A stretch of DNA of 6,931 nucleotides from Eubacteriales bacterium (GTDB lineage Bacteria; Bacillota; Clostridia; Christensenellales; CAG-138). Below, piece by piece: positions 1-6,375 of the stretch (within the stretch, counting starts at the first letter, position 1; every line of letters begins with the position of its first letter). A program made the position numbers and the translations under genes. The stretch is from assembly GCA_030695285.1 (NCBI GenBank), contig JAUYTF010000025.1, positions 1 to 6,931 on the forward strand, read 5' to 3'. The notes beneath the pieces were generated by a model that saw nothing but the letters and a program-made list of their open reading frames with translations, did not search any database and had not been told where the DNA came from.

Positions 1-719
1 TCGCCTTCGGCGTTAAACGCGATACAGGGCGCATAGCTACCCGTTTTCATCGATTGCAGCAGCGCATACAACGCAGCGGGGGAGGGTGCTGCTGAAAGCA
101 GCGCATTGGCGGTCTGCTTGGAGACGCCGTCAAACGATGCGGTCATCGCGCGAACGGGATCGGGGGAGGAGATTGCGGTTTCAAATGCCTCCAGTGGTGC
201 GGTAAACGGGTCTTGCTTGTCTTGCGAGACAATCGGTTCATACGGAAACCCAGGCAGGAGGATGCGTGCGCCGTCGTTGTTTGCGGAAATGCGGCGCAGG
301 CAGTCTACGATTGCTCCGTTGGGTTCCAGCAAAAGCAGATTTGCGTGTTTTCCTGTGAGTTCGACAATCAGCCGCAGTGAGACCTCGTCAAAGAGTTCGT
401 TTCGCGCGAGCATGATGATCTCGCAGACGCGATCCGCGCCGAGCTGACGGATCGAGCAGATGCGGCCACCGATCAGGCGGCTGCGCAGGAGCATGCAAAA
501 CGCCGGGGCGTTCATGGGGTTGTCAAAACTGCGGCTGGTGAGCTGAATGCGCCCGTTTTCGGCGTGTGTGCTGACAAGCAGACGATGATTTGCGTTGTTT
601 GCCCGCACAACAAAGAGCAGCAAGTCCTTTTCAGGCTGCTGCACCTTATCGATCTTGCCGCCGATGAGCGGCTGTAATTCGTAAATCACCGCGCCAAGCG
701 CGATGCCGTCCATTGCCAT
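1..719 (-). CDS. rqcH: RqcH / NFACT family protein (fibronectin-binding A-like), N-terminal part, C-terminus beyond the left edge
   Basis: The minus strand is open from the left edge to an ATG at 719 and gives 239 residues. They begin MAMDG and continue with IGGKIDKVQQPEKD (19-32), NPMNAPAFCMLLR (67-79), the ADR triplet (D96-R97) and LTGKHANLLLL. This is the NFACT-N domain pattern of bacterial RqcH/FbpA, usually about 570-590 residues, so more than half is missing. By family knowledge, RqcH binds 50S subunits carrying a stalled peptidyl-tRNA and recruits tRNA-Ala to add a C-terminal alanine tail; the conserved Asp-Arg pair is needed for tRNA binding. The first ATG is preferred over the one at 713 because it places Asp at position 4, as in B. 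subtilis RqcH. The nearest GGAG is 13 nt upstream, a long spacing. An in-frame TAA lies 27 nt upstream of the start, at 746-748. The gene follows yerC in the same direction with no terminator seen between them, so cotranscription is plausible. Confidence 0.93.
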   Translation of the reverse strand, partial: MAMDGIALGAVIYELQPLIGGKIDKVQQPEKDLLLFVVRANNANHRLLVSTHAENGRIQLTSRSFDNPMNAPAFCMLLRSRLIGGRICSIRQLGADRVCEIIMLARNELFDEVSLRLIVELTGKHANLLLLEPNGAIVDCLRRISANNDGARILLPGFPYEPIVSQDKQDPFTAPLEAFETAISSPDPVRAMTASFDGVSKQTANALLSAAPSPAALYALLQSMKTGSYAPCIAFNAEG

Positions 720-824
720 TGCGTATTCATTTCTCCAATATCATGTTAACCGTGGTCCATTGCCATTGCGAATTCATTTCTCCAATATCATGTTAACCGT
801 GATCCATTGCCATTGCGTATTCAT
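686..824 (-). other. Chain of overlapping mini-ORFs created by the 47-bp repeat
   Basis: A second reading frame of the repeat holds a 16-codon ORF that fits the period exactly: 51 nt with stop, minus a 4-nt ATGA overlap, equals 47. The first runs from 824 to 774 (MNTQWQWITVNMILEK), the second from 777 to 727 (MNSQWQWTTVNMILEK), and the third from 730 to 686, where it leaves the repeat (MNTQWQWTASRLAR). Each stop codon overlaps the next start as ATGA, the arrangement used for translational coupling. Against translation, the GGAG lies only 2 nt before each ATG, which is too close for efficient initiation. The frames may therefore be a by-product of the duplication; this entry records the structure and does not claim expressed peptides. 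Confidence 0.25.
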
Positions 825-849
825 TTCTCCAATATCATGTTAACCGTGC
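709..849 (-). repeat. Three tandem 47-bp copies of the rqcH ribosome-binding/start region
   Basis: Copies lie at 709-755, 756-802 and 803-849. They are identical except for one internal base (T, A, T at 725, 772 and 819) and the last base of each unit (G, A, C at 755, 802 and 849). Read on the minus strand, every copy carries GTTAACATGATATTGGAG, a spacer and ATGGCAATGGA. The rqcH Shine-Dalgarno-like sequence and initiation codon are thus present three times, and only the left-most copy opens into the real gene. In the two upstream copies the same ATG (at 766 and 813) opens a six-codon frame, MAMDHG followed by TAA. The period is not a multiple of three, so the copies do not extend the protein. 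Recent replication slippage is the simplest origin. Confidence 0.97.
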
Positions 850-877
850 GTGCGAGACAAAACGAGAACCAATTGCG

Positions 878-1180
878 TTACTCCGGCTGCTTTAGGCGGT
901 CGAGAATCAGTCGATAGCCACTTGCGCCGTACTCCAGACAGCGGTTGACGCGGCTGATGGTCGCGCTGGAGGCGTTAAACCTGCGCGCGATTTCCTGATA
1001 CGTCACGCCTGCGTCAAGCTGGCGCGCAACCTGCCAGCGCTGCGCCATGGCCTGCAACTCGTTGATGGTACACATGTCTTCAAAAAACTGATAGCATTCC
1101 GAGAGATCGCGCAAGGATAAAATCGCGTGAAACACGTCGTTCAATTCTTCGCTTTTCAGTCTGGAAACATATGCGTCCAT
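878..1180 (-). CDS. yerC: YerC/YecD family TrpR-like DNA-binding protein
   Basis: This 100-residue protein matches the YerC family, which shares the all-helical Trp repressor fold. An N-terminal helical region (about 1-55, with FFEDMCTINELQAMAQRW) precedes a helix-turn-helix at about 60-80, VTYQEIARRFNASSATISRV, followed by NRCLEYGASGYRLILDRL. The length is normal for the family. The ATG at 1180 has an AGGTGAT Shine-Dalgarno (1187-1193) 6 nt upstream. A promoter lies directly upstream and overlaps the end of the rpsT terminator, so the gene probably has its own transcript, which may continue into rqcH. The family's DNA target and ligand are poorly known; tryptophan binding should not be assumed from the TrpR name. 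A palindrome in its own promoter suggests, but does not show, autoregulation. Confidence 0.95.
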   Translation of the reverse strand: MDAYVSRLKSEELNDVFHAILSLRDLSECYQFFEDMCTINELQAMAQRWQVARQLDAGVTYQEIARRFNASSATISRVNRCLEYGASGYRLILDRLKQPE

Positions 1181-1239
1181 ACACGGATCACCTTTCGTTT
1201 ACAGGTTTCAATGAGTCTGATGCACCGATATCCAAATAT

Positions 1240-1268
1240 ATTCTATTCGCTTTCACACTGGAAAGCAA
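1240..1268 (-). promoter_or_regulatory. Promoter of yerC
   Basis: On the minus strand, TTGCTT (1263-1268) and TAGAAT (1240-1245) are separated by 17 nt, a good sigma-A-type arrangement. The predicted +1 is near 1233, giving a leader of about 53 nt before yerC. The -35 box directly follows the T-tract of the rpsT terminator. Confidence 0.65.
1249..1266. promoter_or_regulatory. Inverted repeat inside the yerC promoter (possible operator)
   Basis: GCTTTC-acactg-GAAAGC is a perfect inverted repeat with 6-bp arms. It fills most of the spacer between the -35 and -10 boxes and overlaps the -35. A repressor bound here would block RNA polymerase, and YerC itself is the obvious candidate. Arms of this length can occur by chance, so the role is inferred from position only. 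Confidence 0.35.
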
Positions 1269-1299
1269 GAAAAAAGGGGCATACCGTGCTGGTATGCCC
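1267..1299 (-). terminator. Intrinsic terminator of rpsT
   Basis: GGGCATACC and GGTATGCCC (1277-1285 and 1291-1299) form a perfect 9-bp stem with a 5-nt loop. On the minus strand it is followed by a T-rich tract (complement of 1267-1276). It begins 22 nt after the rpsT stop codon. Confidence 0.93.
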
Positions 1300-1321
1300 A
1301 TAGCTGAAAACCGAACTGGGG

Positions 1322-1585
1322 TTACTGCGCCGCAGCGCGCTTTTTTGCCAACTGCGCTTTTTTGCGGGCGGCAGCATTCTTGTGGATCATGCGCTTTGCA
1401 GCAGCATGATCAACCGTGCTGACGGCCGTCAAATACGCTTTTTCGGTTGCGGCAGCATCCCCGGCCTGCAGCGCTTCATCAAAGCGGCGGATAGTCGTCT
1501 TCATCTCGGACTTGGCCGCGCGATTATTCAGCGTCTGCTTCGCGGTGATTTTGACACGTTTAATAGCGGACTTGATATTTGCCAA
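1322..1585 (-). CDS. rpsT: 30S ribosomal protein S20, TTG start
   Basis: This 87-residue, Lys/Arg/Ala-rich protein begins MANIKSAIKRVKITAKQTLNNR and ends with a basic AARKKAQLAKKRAAAQ tail, typical of bacterial S20, which binds 16S rRNA early in assembly of the body of the small subunit. The start codon is TTG (1583-1585). No ATG or GTG is possible, because an in-frame TGA lies 9 nt upstream, and a strong AGGGGGTGA (1592-1600) sits 6 nt before it. It has its own promoter and terminator, so it is probably monocistronic. It is divergent from groESL. E. coli rpsT also starts with UUG, and there the weak start contributes to autogenous control; whether that holds here is inference. Confidence 0.98.
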   Translation of the reverse strand: MANIKSAIKRVKITAKQTLNNRAAKSEMKTTIRRFDEALQAGDAAATEKAYLTAVSTVDHAAAKRMIHKNAAARKKAQLAKKRAAAQ

Positions 1586-1591
1586 AACAAT

Positions 1592-1600
1592 TCACCCCCT
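1592..1600 (-). promoter_or_regulatory. Strong ribosome binding site that fixes the TTG start of rpsT
   Basis: AGGGGGTGA on the minus strand lies 6 nt before TTG. The A-GGGGGTGA core pairs extensively with the 16S 3' end (a G·U pair included), which may compensate for the weak initiation codon. Confidence 0.85.
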
Positions 1601-1633
1601 GTTTCAGTCTCTCATTTCACTCGAACAGAAGTC

Positions 1634-1662
1634 AGTTTAGCATACAGCGCATGTAAATGCAA
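1634..1662 (-). promoter_or_regulatory. Promoter of rpsT
   Basis: On the minus strand, TTGCAT (1657-1662) and TAAACT (1634-1639) are separated by 17 nt. A TGC directly before the -10 makes an extended -10. The predicted +1 is near 1627, giving a leader of about 42 nt. Confidence 0.75.
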
Positions 1663-1719
1663 GCATAATATTGCGCATTTCCGAATTGTTGCGCTTTTAT
1701 ACAAGAGCCTGCTGGAATA

Positions 1720-1739
1720 AAACGCCCGAGCCGGCGTTT
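1720..1739. repeat. Short GC-rich hairpin between rpsT and groES
   Basis: AAACGCC-cgagcc-GGCGTTT forms a perfect 7-bp stem with a 6-nt loop. On the minus strand it is followed by TTTTATT, so it could be a weak terminator for leftward transcription; on the plus strand TTTCGATT follows. No gene ends here, so its purpose is unclear: an insulator, a relic, or chance. Confidence 0.4.
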
Positions 1740-1817
1740 CGATTGTAAGTTGTGTGATAATGTTCCCTAAATCGGAGTGCGAAAGGAGATTTTCACATTT
1801 TCGTTGCATTTGCAAAG

Positions 1818-1845
1818 TTGACGCATGCGTCATTCGTGGTATAAT
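1818..1845 (+). promoter_or_regulatory. groESL promoter
   Basis: TTGACG (1818-1823) and a perfect TATAAT (1840-1845) are 16 nt apart, with TGG before the -10 (extended -10). The predicted +1 near 1852 puts the CIRCE element within the first 32 nt of the transcript, the usual arrangement for HrcA-controlled groESL. Confidence 0.88.
1819..1832. promoter_or_regulatory. 14-bp palindrome overlapping the groESL -35 box and spacer
   Basis: TGACGCATGCGTCA is a perfect 14-bp palindrome. It shares five bases with the -35 hexamer and extends into the spacer. It is not related to CIRCE or to the direct-repeat CtsR box. Its position suits a second repressor, but part of it is constrained by the -35 sequence itself. 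Confidence 0.4.
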
Positions 1846-1856
1846 ATTTTTCGTGA

Positions 1857-1883
1857 TTAGCACTCAACAAAAAAGAGTGCTAA
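1857..1883. promoter_or_regulatory. CIRCE element (HrcA operator)
   Basis: TTAGCACTC (1857-1865), 9 nt, GAGTGCTAA (1875-1883) matches the canonical CIRCE consensus exactly. In this family of systems the repressor HrcA binds it and is kept active by GroEL, so unfolded proteins that occupy GroEL induce the operon. hrcA is not in the window. Confidence 0.98.
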
Positions 1884-1925
1884 CAAGTCAAAAAACAATT
1901 GAAATACATAGGAGGCGAAACTCGT

Positions 1926-2210
1926 ATGAAACTGAAACCTTTGGCCGATCGCGTTGTTGTCATCAGCATCGAGAATGAAGAGGTTGTCAAGGGCGGCATC
2001 GTGTTGCCGACAGCAGCGAAGGAAAAACCGCAGATGGCGGAAGTGATCTCGGTTGGCCCGGGCGGCGTAGTGGACGGCAAGGAAGTTGTCATGTACGTCA
2101 AAGCGGGCGACAAGGTGATCTGCTCCAAGTATGCAGGTACCGAAGTCAAACTGGACGATAAAGAATATATGATCGTCCGTCAGAGCGATATTCTCGCGGT
2201 CGTGGAATAA
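1926..2210 (+). CDS. groES: Co-chaperonin GroES (Cpn10)
   Basis: The 94-residue protein begins MKLKPLADRVVV. It carries the mobile loop with the hydrophobic IVL tripeptide (residues 25-27, in VVKGGIVLPTAAKEK), which docks onto GroEL, then AEVISVGPG, the KAGDKVICSKYAG strand region and the C-terminal YMIVRQSDILAVVE. Length and motifs are standard. The start is ATG 1926, with AGGAGG at 1910-1915 and 10 nt spacing. A longer frame could begin at TTG 1899, but it would include the ribosome binding site in the coding sequence and is not homologous to GroES. As a heptameric lid, GroES closes the GroEL cavity during ATP-driven folding. It is the first gene of a two-gene operon under CIRCE control. 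Confidence 0.98.
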   Translation: MKLKPLADRVVVISIENEEVVKGGIVLPTAAKEKPQMAEVISVGPGGVVDGKEVVMYVKAGDKVICSKYAGTEVKLDDKEYMIVRQSDILAVVE

Positions 2211-2224
2211 TCAGGAGGAAATGA

Positions 2225-3856
<1,632 letters not shown>

Positions 3857-3886
3857 GTCTAGCGACAAAATCATAAGCAACGAAAG

Positions 3887-3916
3887 AGAGCGCGGAGTCG
3901 ATCCGTGCTCTTTTTC
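3887..3916 (+). terminator. Terminator of the groESL operon, possibly bidirectional
   Basis: AGAGCGCGGA (3887-3896) pairs with TCCGTGCTCT (3902-3911), a 10-bp stem with one G·U pair and a 5-nt loop, followed by a T-tract (TTTTTC). On the other strand the stem is followed by CTTTCG, a poorer tract, but it may also stop transcripts of the convergent VanW gene, for which no other terminator was seen. Confidence 0.9.
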
Positions 3917-3965
3917 TTACTATAGGCTAGCTTCTACGAAAGCAAAATCTTTCAGCGAGCATCCG

Positions 3966-5597
3966 TTAAAGCGTTGGCGTCGGCGAAACTTCCGGCGTCG
4001 GCGTGGGCACGATGCCAACTTGCTTTCTCAGCGGGTTGCCGGGGTAGACATCGGGGCCAGGTTGCCTATAAATCTCTTCAACTTTTTCGCCGTTGACATA
4101 GTGGTCGATGAATACATCCACTGTGTACTTTGACCGTGCCGGGGCAAGAATATTCTCTTCACCGATGAAGAGTTTTTTTGATTCGGTGATCTCGTCAGGT
4201 CCCGGCGCTTCTTCGGAAATGAGCACAACACGGGTCTTGTATTCGTGCCCTTCCGGCAATGCCAGCCCGTAGATCAACACCGTCAGATCCCGCTTCCGGC
4301 TCTTGGACATCTTGTTCTCGGAGGAATAAGCGTAGATATAGAGCGGTTGTTCTGAAACATTCTTGAACTTAAAATCAATGCGGTTCGTGTCAACTGTCGC
4401 ATCCAACCCCTTGTCAACATAGGTAGAAGGGTAAGAGTGCTCCTTACGATCAATGATTTCGATATAGGGAAACGCTTGAAACAACGCGTTATAAAGCGTC
4501 GTGCTGACCTGACAAACACCGCCGCCGTATTGGGGGGTTGCTCGATCTCCGCCGAAAATGCCCTGCGCTAATTGCCAACCATTCTTCTCAGTTCTGTCGC
4601 CGACTACATCGTTAAAGCTCCAAGTCTTGCCCGGTTTCACGACCTGTTTATTGATTGCATCGGCGGCTTTCTCCACGTTGTAAGCCCGATTGGGAATGAG
4701 TTCGCGCTGTTCTTCCGTGTCCTCAGCGGTGCCTTTGAAGTCATACGTTGTGGTGAACTTCGCGATCGGCGAGAAGTACGCCTGAATATCCGCGACAGTT
4801 ATAGAAGGCGGAATGTTCGTTAGCGTCAGGGCAAGTGTCGTCTGCCACTGTCCTGCGGCGATAGCCTGCTTGACCAACTCTATAGTAGAGGCGACGTCTA
4901 GACCGAAGCCTGGCGTCCCTTCTATATACTGCGGCGTGGGTTTGCCGCTGCTGGAGAAATCCATGGTCACGCTTGCGTCCACGGGTGGCTTGCTGGAAGT
5001 CTGGTTGATCGCTTCGATACGGTTTGAAAGCGCCGTTTCGTCGATGCTGACAGTGGTGGAATAGCTCTGACTCGCGCCGCCGGTGAGCGCTTGCTCAATC
5101 ACCTCGCTGAGGTTGGTGGTGGCGCGTATGTCCGCGCCGGTGATGGTTGCGTTTACCTCCGCGCTGGAGAGTGTGATTGCGATGCGCTCCAGAAACGTGG
5201 CTTCGTTGGACTCCAGCTGCGGACGCACTTCGTCTGCAAATTTACCGGAGACATCCATGCCGTTGATAGACACGCCACTGTGGAAGGTTTCATTCTCCAG
5301 ATCGACTATTGCGGGTTTTGAGCAGCTTTTGACCAAAACGAGCACGGCGACGACGATGAGTGCAAGAAACGCGAAACTCATGCCTACGAGAAGCATTTTA
5401 CGTTTTCGAGTCTTGGCTTGGCGTGCACTGGACCGCTTGGCGGTTGCCGAAGAGCCGTTACGATTCGGCGCCTGATCATATTTCATCTGGTTGCTCGTGG
5501 CTCTCGCGGAGCGGCTATCCGGGCGGTCAGCCGGGCGGCTGCCGCTTTGGCGGGCAGACTTGGTTGTGTCGGGCAAGCCCGAGTATTTTTCGTACAT
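3966..5597 (-). CDS. VanW family membrane-anchored cell-envelope protein with YoaR-like and likely G5 domains
   Basis: This 543-residue protein has a basic Ser/Arg-rich cytoplasmic N-terminus (1-67), one membrane segment (68-90), then an extracytoplasmic region. Residues about 100-290 resemble the YoaR/PG_binding_4 repeats that precede VanW domains (SGVSINGMDVSGK, then EGTPGFGLDV). The VanW domain follows at about 305-425 with KPGKTWSFNDVVGDRT, QYGGGVCQVSTTLYNALFQA and KEHSYPSTYVDKGLDATV; the GGGVCQVSTTLYNA block is its signature. Residues about 465-528 look like a G5 domain, and the end is a Pro/Thr tail. VanW is named from glycopeptide-resistance clusters, but its biochemical role is unknown, and most homologues in Clostridia have no link to resistance; none of vanHAX or vanRS is visible here. 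Start ATG 5597 has AAAGGA 5 nt upstream. An internal ATG at residue 38 lacks a ribosome binding site. The gene has its own promoter and converges on groEL. Confidence 0.93.
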   Translation of the reverse strand: MYEKYSGLPDTTKSARQSGSRPADRPDSRSARATSNQMKYDQAPNRNGSSATAKRSSARQAKTRKRKMLLVGMSFAFLALIVVAVLVLVKSCSKPAIVDLENETFHSGVSINGMDVSGKFADEVRPQLESNEATFLERIAITLSSAEVNATITGADIRATTNLSEVIEQALTGGASQSYSTTVSIDETALSNRIEAINQTSSKPPVDASVTMDFSSSGKPTPQYIEGTPGFGLDVASTIELVKQAIAAGQWQTTLALTLTNIPPSITVADIQAYFSPIAKFTTTYDFKGTAEDTEEQRELIPNRAYNVEKAADAINKQVVKPGKTWSFNDVVGDRTEKNGWQLAQGIFGGDRATPQYGGGVCQVSTTLYNALFQAFPYIEIIDRKEHSYPSTYVDKGLDATVDTNRIDFKFKNVSEQPLYIYAYSSENKMSKSRKRDLTVLIYGLALPEGHEYKTRVVLISEEAPGPDEITESKKLFIGEENILAPARSKYTVDVFIDHYVNGEKVEEIYRQPGPDVYPGNPLRKQVGIVPTPTPEVSPTPTL

Positions 5598-5611
5598 GGC
5601 TGTCCTTTACC

Positions 5612-5626
5612 ATAAATAGTATTTAT
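5612..5626. promoter_or_regulatory. AT-rich palindrome in the leader of the VanW gene
   Basis: ATAAATA-G-TATTTAT is a perfect 7+1+7 palindrome lying 3 nt upstream of the AAAGGA ribosome binding site. It could be a protein-binding site. As an RNA hairpin it would be weak because the loop is too small. AT-rich palindromes of this length are not rare. Confidence 0.25.
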
Positions 5627-5649
5627 TGCACCATTGAAATCTGTAATCA

Positions 5650-5678
5650 ATTATACACACTCGCTCATACTCAAGCAA
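5650..5678 (-). promoter_or_regulatory. Promoter of the VanW family gene
   Basis: On the minus strand, TTGCTT (5673-5678) and a perfect TATAAT (5650-5655) are separated by 17 nt. The predicted +1 is near 5643, giving a leader of about 46 nt. It uses the same -35 variant as the yerC promoter. Confidence 0.8.
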
Positions 5679-5747
5679 CTTTTTCTACCATGTTTAGGAT
5701 CGTTACATTGGTAATTTCGTGAAAAAAACGGCAGTTAGTTTCTTGTC

Positions 5748-6188
5748 TTACTCGATCGCCCCGCCATGAAAGTAACACTCGTAAACTCGTTCATCATCCA
5801 GCAGGATTTCCTCATATCCTTGAAACCAATCTATACTGCCATCTACTTGGCAAAGATAATGCGTCCGACCTTCCGCATACACGGCAGGTCCGCGAAACGG
5901 ACGCTCAAGCGGAACATGAAGCAGAGCGCGTTTGAGAAAGTCACCGTCAAACCGGCTGTCCAACACACGCCCGCAATAGTTCATAGACCAAACAGGCGAG
6001 CCGTCAATCCAAAGCGCTTCTTCGCCGGCGAAACGTTTGCCTCCAAGATACGTGTCGATATAGGTAAAGCTATCTTCATCATACCTGAGATCGTGCGAGT
6101 TGGGGCGCGAGGGCGTGCTTTCTACACCATGTGCGGCATAAGTACTCTTTTTTGCTCGAAGAAGAAATATAAGCGCTTGATCCAGCAT
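5748..6188 (-). CDS. DUF5680 domain-containing protein
   Basis: The 146-residue protein matches my knowledge of DUF5680 over its whole length: LIFLLRAKKSTYA near the start, then SRPNSHDLRYDEDSFTYIDTYLGG, FAGEEALWIDGSPVWSMNYCGRVL, FLKRALLHVPLERPFRGPAVY and a final WFQGYEEILLDDERVYECYFHGG. The function is unknown. The domain also occurs fused to XRE-type DNA-binding domains elsewhere, but here it stands alone, with no signal peptide or membrane segment and many aromatic and acidic residues, suggesting a soluble cytosolic protein. The start ATG 6188 has GGAGG (6197-6201) 8 nt upstream. The gene is followed by a run of seven T (complement of 5722-5728) without a strong stem, so termination is uncertain. 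It is divergent from the radical SAM gene and shares a short control region with it. Confidence 0.88.
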   Translation of the reverse strand: MLDQALIFLLRAKKSTYAAHGVESTPSRPNSHDLRYDEDSFTYIDTYLGGKRFAGEEALWIDGSPVWSMNYCGRVLDSRFDGDFLKRALLHVPLERPFRGPAVYAEGRTHYLCQVDGSIDWFQGYEEILLDDERVYECYFHGGAIE

Positions 6189-6212
6189 CTCAAAAGCCTC
6201 CGTTTAACAAAA

Positions 6213-6240
6213 TTTGATATTTCACCGCTATTATATCAAA
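6213..6240. promoter_or_regulatory. Inverted repeat across the -10 and start of the DUF5680 gene (possible operator)
   Basis: TTTGATAT (6213-6220) and ATATCAAA (6233-6240) are perfect 8-bp arms separated by 12 nt. One arm overlaps the -10 box and the other lies just past the predicted +1 at 6223, a typical repressor position. Because the arm includes part of TATAAT, some of the symmetry is forced by the promoter. Confidence 0.35.
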
Positions 6241-6260
6241 ATATAGGTTGATTCTGGCAA
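6230..6260 (-). promoter_or_regulatory. Promoter of the DUF5680 gene
   Basis: On the minus strand a perfect TATAAT (6230-6235) is preceded by TGA, an extended -10. The best -35 candidate, TTGCCA (6255-6260), is 19 nt away, longer than ideal, so the extended -10 probably carries the activity. The predicted leader is about 35 nt. Confidence 0.65.
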
Positions 6261-6267
6261 TGTTATC

Positions 6268-6282
6268 CTGTAAAATTTACAG
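6268..6282. promoter_or_regulatory. Palindrome in the DUF5680/radical SAM divergent region
   Basis: CTGTAAA-A-TTTACAG is a perfect 15-bp palindrome, 8 nt upstream of the DUF5680 -35 candidate and about 60 nt upstream of the radical SAM promoter. It looks like a dimer-binding site placed to influence one or both genes. I cannot assign a regulator. Confidence 0.4.
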
Positions 6283-6340
6283 TTGCGATTCGTTTTTTAA
6301 TGAGCAGCACGTCGTAAATCTGTTGTATATTGGTGTAGAT

Positions 6341-6369
6341 TTGGAAATTTGCCGGATCGATGATATAAT
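6341..6369 (+). promoter_or_regulatory. Promoter of the radical SAM gene, apparently leaderless
   Basis: TTGGAA (6341-6346) and a perfect TATAAT (6364-6369) are separated by 17 nt, with TGA before the -10 (extended -10). Counting from the -10, the predicted +1 is 6376, the A of the first ATG of the gene. Confidence 0.75.
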
Positions 6370-6375
6370 GTAAAT

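Larger units (their letters stand above)
1586..1925. other. Divergent rpsT/groES control region (340 bp without a gene)
   Basis: This stretch holds the rpsT leader and promoter on the left, an isolated GC-rich hairpin near 1720-1739, and the groES promoter, a 14-bp palindrome, CIRCE and the groES ribosome binding site on the right. A 10-bp near-repeat, TTGCGC followed by A/T then TTT, occurs at about 1671-1680 and 1689-1698. Open frames that cross the region in either direction lack family features or credible starts and are not called. No RNA gene was recognised. Confidence 0.8.

Noticed and set aside
106..447. 113-residue plus-strand frame near the left edge
   Set aside because: It is antisense to the clear RqcH N-terminus and has Ser/Arg-rich, low-complexity shadow composition.
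709..849. CRISPR-like or mobile-element interpretation of the three 47-bp repeats
   Set aside because: The copies are directly contiguous without spacers, contain the rqcH start codon, and show no inverted ends or transposase.
1775..1783. GAGTGCGAA, an 8/9 match to the right arm of CIRCE upstream of the groESL promoter
   Set aside because: The sequence at the partner position 9 nt to the left matches only 5 of 9 bases, so it is at most a decayed half-site and could be chance.
1886..1892. AGTCAAA downstream of CIRCE, resembling a CtsR half-site
   Set aside because: CtsR needs a direct heptad repeat with a 3-nt spacer, and the second heptad is absent.
1382..1978. Several overlapping short plus-strand frames and a minus-strand frame at 1612-1863 between rpsT and groES
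   Set aside because: They overlap rpsT, promoters, CIRCE or the groES start, lack suitable ribosome binding sites and show no family motifs.
3976..4003. Two copies of GGCGTCGGCG in the 3' end of the VanW gene
   Set aside because: They are explained by the Pro/Thr-rich C-terminal tail of the protein, not by a separate element.
3966..5597. Glycopeptide-resistance cluster suggested by the VanW name
   Set aside because: No vanH, vanA/B, vanX, vanY, vanR or vanS gene is near. VanW/YoaR proteins are widespread in Clostridia without resistance.
5687..5713. Imperfect inverted repeat ACCATGT...ACATTGGT between the VanW and DUF5680 genes
   Set aside because: It has a bulge and a long loop and is not followed by a T-tract in the useful direction, so it cannot be supported as the DUF5680 terminator.
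5766..6251. 161-residue open frame on the plus strand opposite the DUF5680 gene
   Set aside because: The minus-strand frame matches DUF5680 end to end and has a GGAGG site and a promoter. The opposite frame has no family features.
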